Shown here: piece after piece, positions 25,557 through 26,087 of the stretch
Layout of the letters: each line of letters begins with the position of its first letter
Numbering within the stretch: position 1 is the stretch's first letter
Assembly (NCBI GenBank): GCA_035995885.1
Contig: DASYKC010000098.1
Location: 1 to 26,087, forward strand
Direction of reading: 5' to 3'
From: Schlegelella_A sp035995885
GTDB taxonomy: Bacteria; Pseudomonadota; Gammaproteobacteria; Burkholderiales; Burkholderiaceae_C
DNA length: 26,087 nucleotides
Position numbers and translations under genes: made by a program
Notes under the pieces: generated by a model
The model's database searches: none
What the model saw: only the letters and a program-made list of their open reading frames with translations
What the model was told of the DNA's origin: nothing

Positions 25557-26087
25557 AGACGGTCAACCAGAAGGCGTGGCTGCTGATCCTGCCGGTGGTG
25601 ATCTGCGTCGCCTTCTCGGCGATCCTGCCGCTGATGACCGTCGTCAACTACTCGGTCCAGGACATCATCTCGCCCGAGCGCCGCGTCTTCGTCGGCACCG
25701 AGTGGTTCAAGTCGGTGATGCGCGACGACGACCTGCAGGGCGCGCTGCTGCGCCAGATCGCGTTCTCGTTCGCGGTGCTGGTGGTCGAGATCCCGCTCGG
25801 CATCGCCCTCGCTCTGGCGATGCCGGCCAAGGGCTGGCACGCCTCGGCGGTGCTCGTGCTGGTCGCGATCTCGCTGCTGATCCCGTGGAACGTCGTCGGC
25901 ACGATCTGGCAGATCTACGGTCGCACCGACATCGGCCTGTTCGGCGCCGCGCTCGCGAAGCTCGGCATCGACTACAGCTACACCGGCAGCGCCCGCGACG
26001 CCTGGCTCACCGTGCTGCTGATGGACGTGTGGCACTGGACGCCGCTCGTCGCCCTGCTCTGCTATGCCGGCCTGCGCGCCATTCCCG
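25553..26087 (+). CDS. glpP: glycerol ABC transporter permease GlpP-like (3' end outside window)
   Basis: About 178 residues are visible before the window ends. GTG 25553 sits in the glpT stop codon with GGAGGTG about 7 bases upstream. The N-terminus (KTVNQKAWLLILPVVICVAFSAILPLMTVVNYSVQDI) is the first membrane helix and start of the periplasmic loop typical of MalF/UgpA-type CUT1 permeases. Further hydrophobic segments follow at about 76-93 (FSFAVLVVEIPLGIALAL) and 101-117 (ASAVLVLVAISLLIPWN), and another around 153-170. The window stops at CYAGLRAIP, just at the start of the EAA loop that docks onto the ATPases. A second permease (glpQ) and the binding protein (glpV) would be expected to the right. 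Confidence 0.92.

Overview
The window is dense, GC-rich (roughly 70%) bacterial chromosomal DNA. Spacing is tight, there are many 4-base ATGA/GTGA overlaps, and no gap between genes exceeds about 210 bases. Codon use, the glpSTP-type glycerol ABC transporter and the general gene repertoire suggest a free-living proteobacterium, most likely a betaproteobacterium such as a Burkholderiales member. That taxonomic placement is inference. I saw no tRNA, rRNA, CRISPR array, transposase, prophage or other sign of a recent mobile element.

Layout. (1) 1-2122 (+): the C-terminal part of an amidase-signature enzyme, then a TTC38-like TPR protein. (2) 2123-2329: an intergenic tandem array of 18 in-phase hexamers flanked by heptamers. 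(3) 2330-5484: a glutathione S-transferase and a WYL-domain regulator on the minus strand, divergent from an overlapping NIPSNAP / DUF1579-like pair; a 23-bp inverted repeat sits in the divergent promoter region. (4) 5481-8795: a two-subunit nitrile hydratase (beta and alpha, minus strand), divergent from a dienelactone-hydrolase-like enzyme, a DUF899 thioredoxin-like protein and a cupin. (5) 8830-11816 (-): an SPFH/band-7 membrane protein coupled to an exported SH3-like protein. (6) 11961-14398 (-): a VOC protein, an FAD aromatic-type monooxygenase and a DUF2783 protein. (7) 14474-16490: a class V aminotransferase, an Lrp/AsnC regulator and a small unknown protein. (8) 16518-19250: an exported beta-propeller protein, an exported creatininase-family protein with altered metal-site residues, and a membrane-anchored PDZ protein. 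(9) 19279-26087: a glycerol / glycerol-3-phosphate locus, with glpR-glpK on the minus strand and glpD-glpS-glpT-glpP on the plus strand, the last gene cut by the window end.

How the genes work together. The glycerol locus is the clearest system. The transporter (GlpS/GlpT ATPases, GlpP permease) imports substrate, GlpK phosphorylates glycerol, GlpD oxidises glycerol-3-phosphate, and GlpR probably represses both arms through repeated CGAA-type half-sites in the shared 192-bp promoter. The nitrile hydratase could feed amides to the amidase at the left edge, but about 4.8 kb of unrelated genes separate them. The monooxygenase and VOC genes look like part of an aromatic-compound pathway of unknown substrate.

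Most notable observations: the complementary motif degeneration in GlpS and GlpT (one complete and one degenerate ATP site predicted); the variant nitrile hydratase alpha subunit; the inverted repeat between the WYL regulator and NIPSNAP genes; the SPFH-SH3 pair; the altered creatininase metal site; and the hexamer array.
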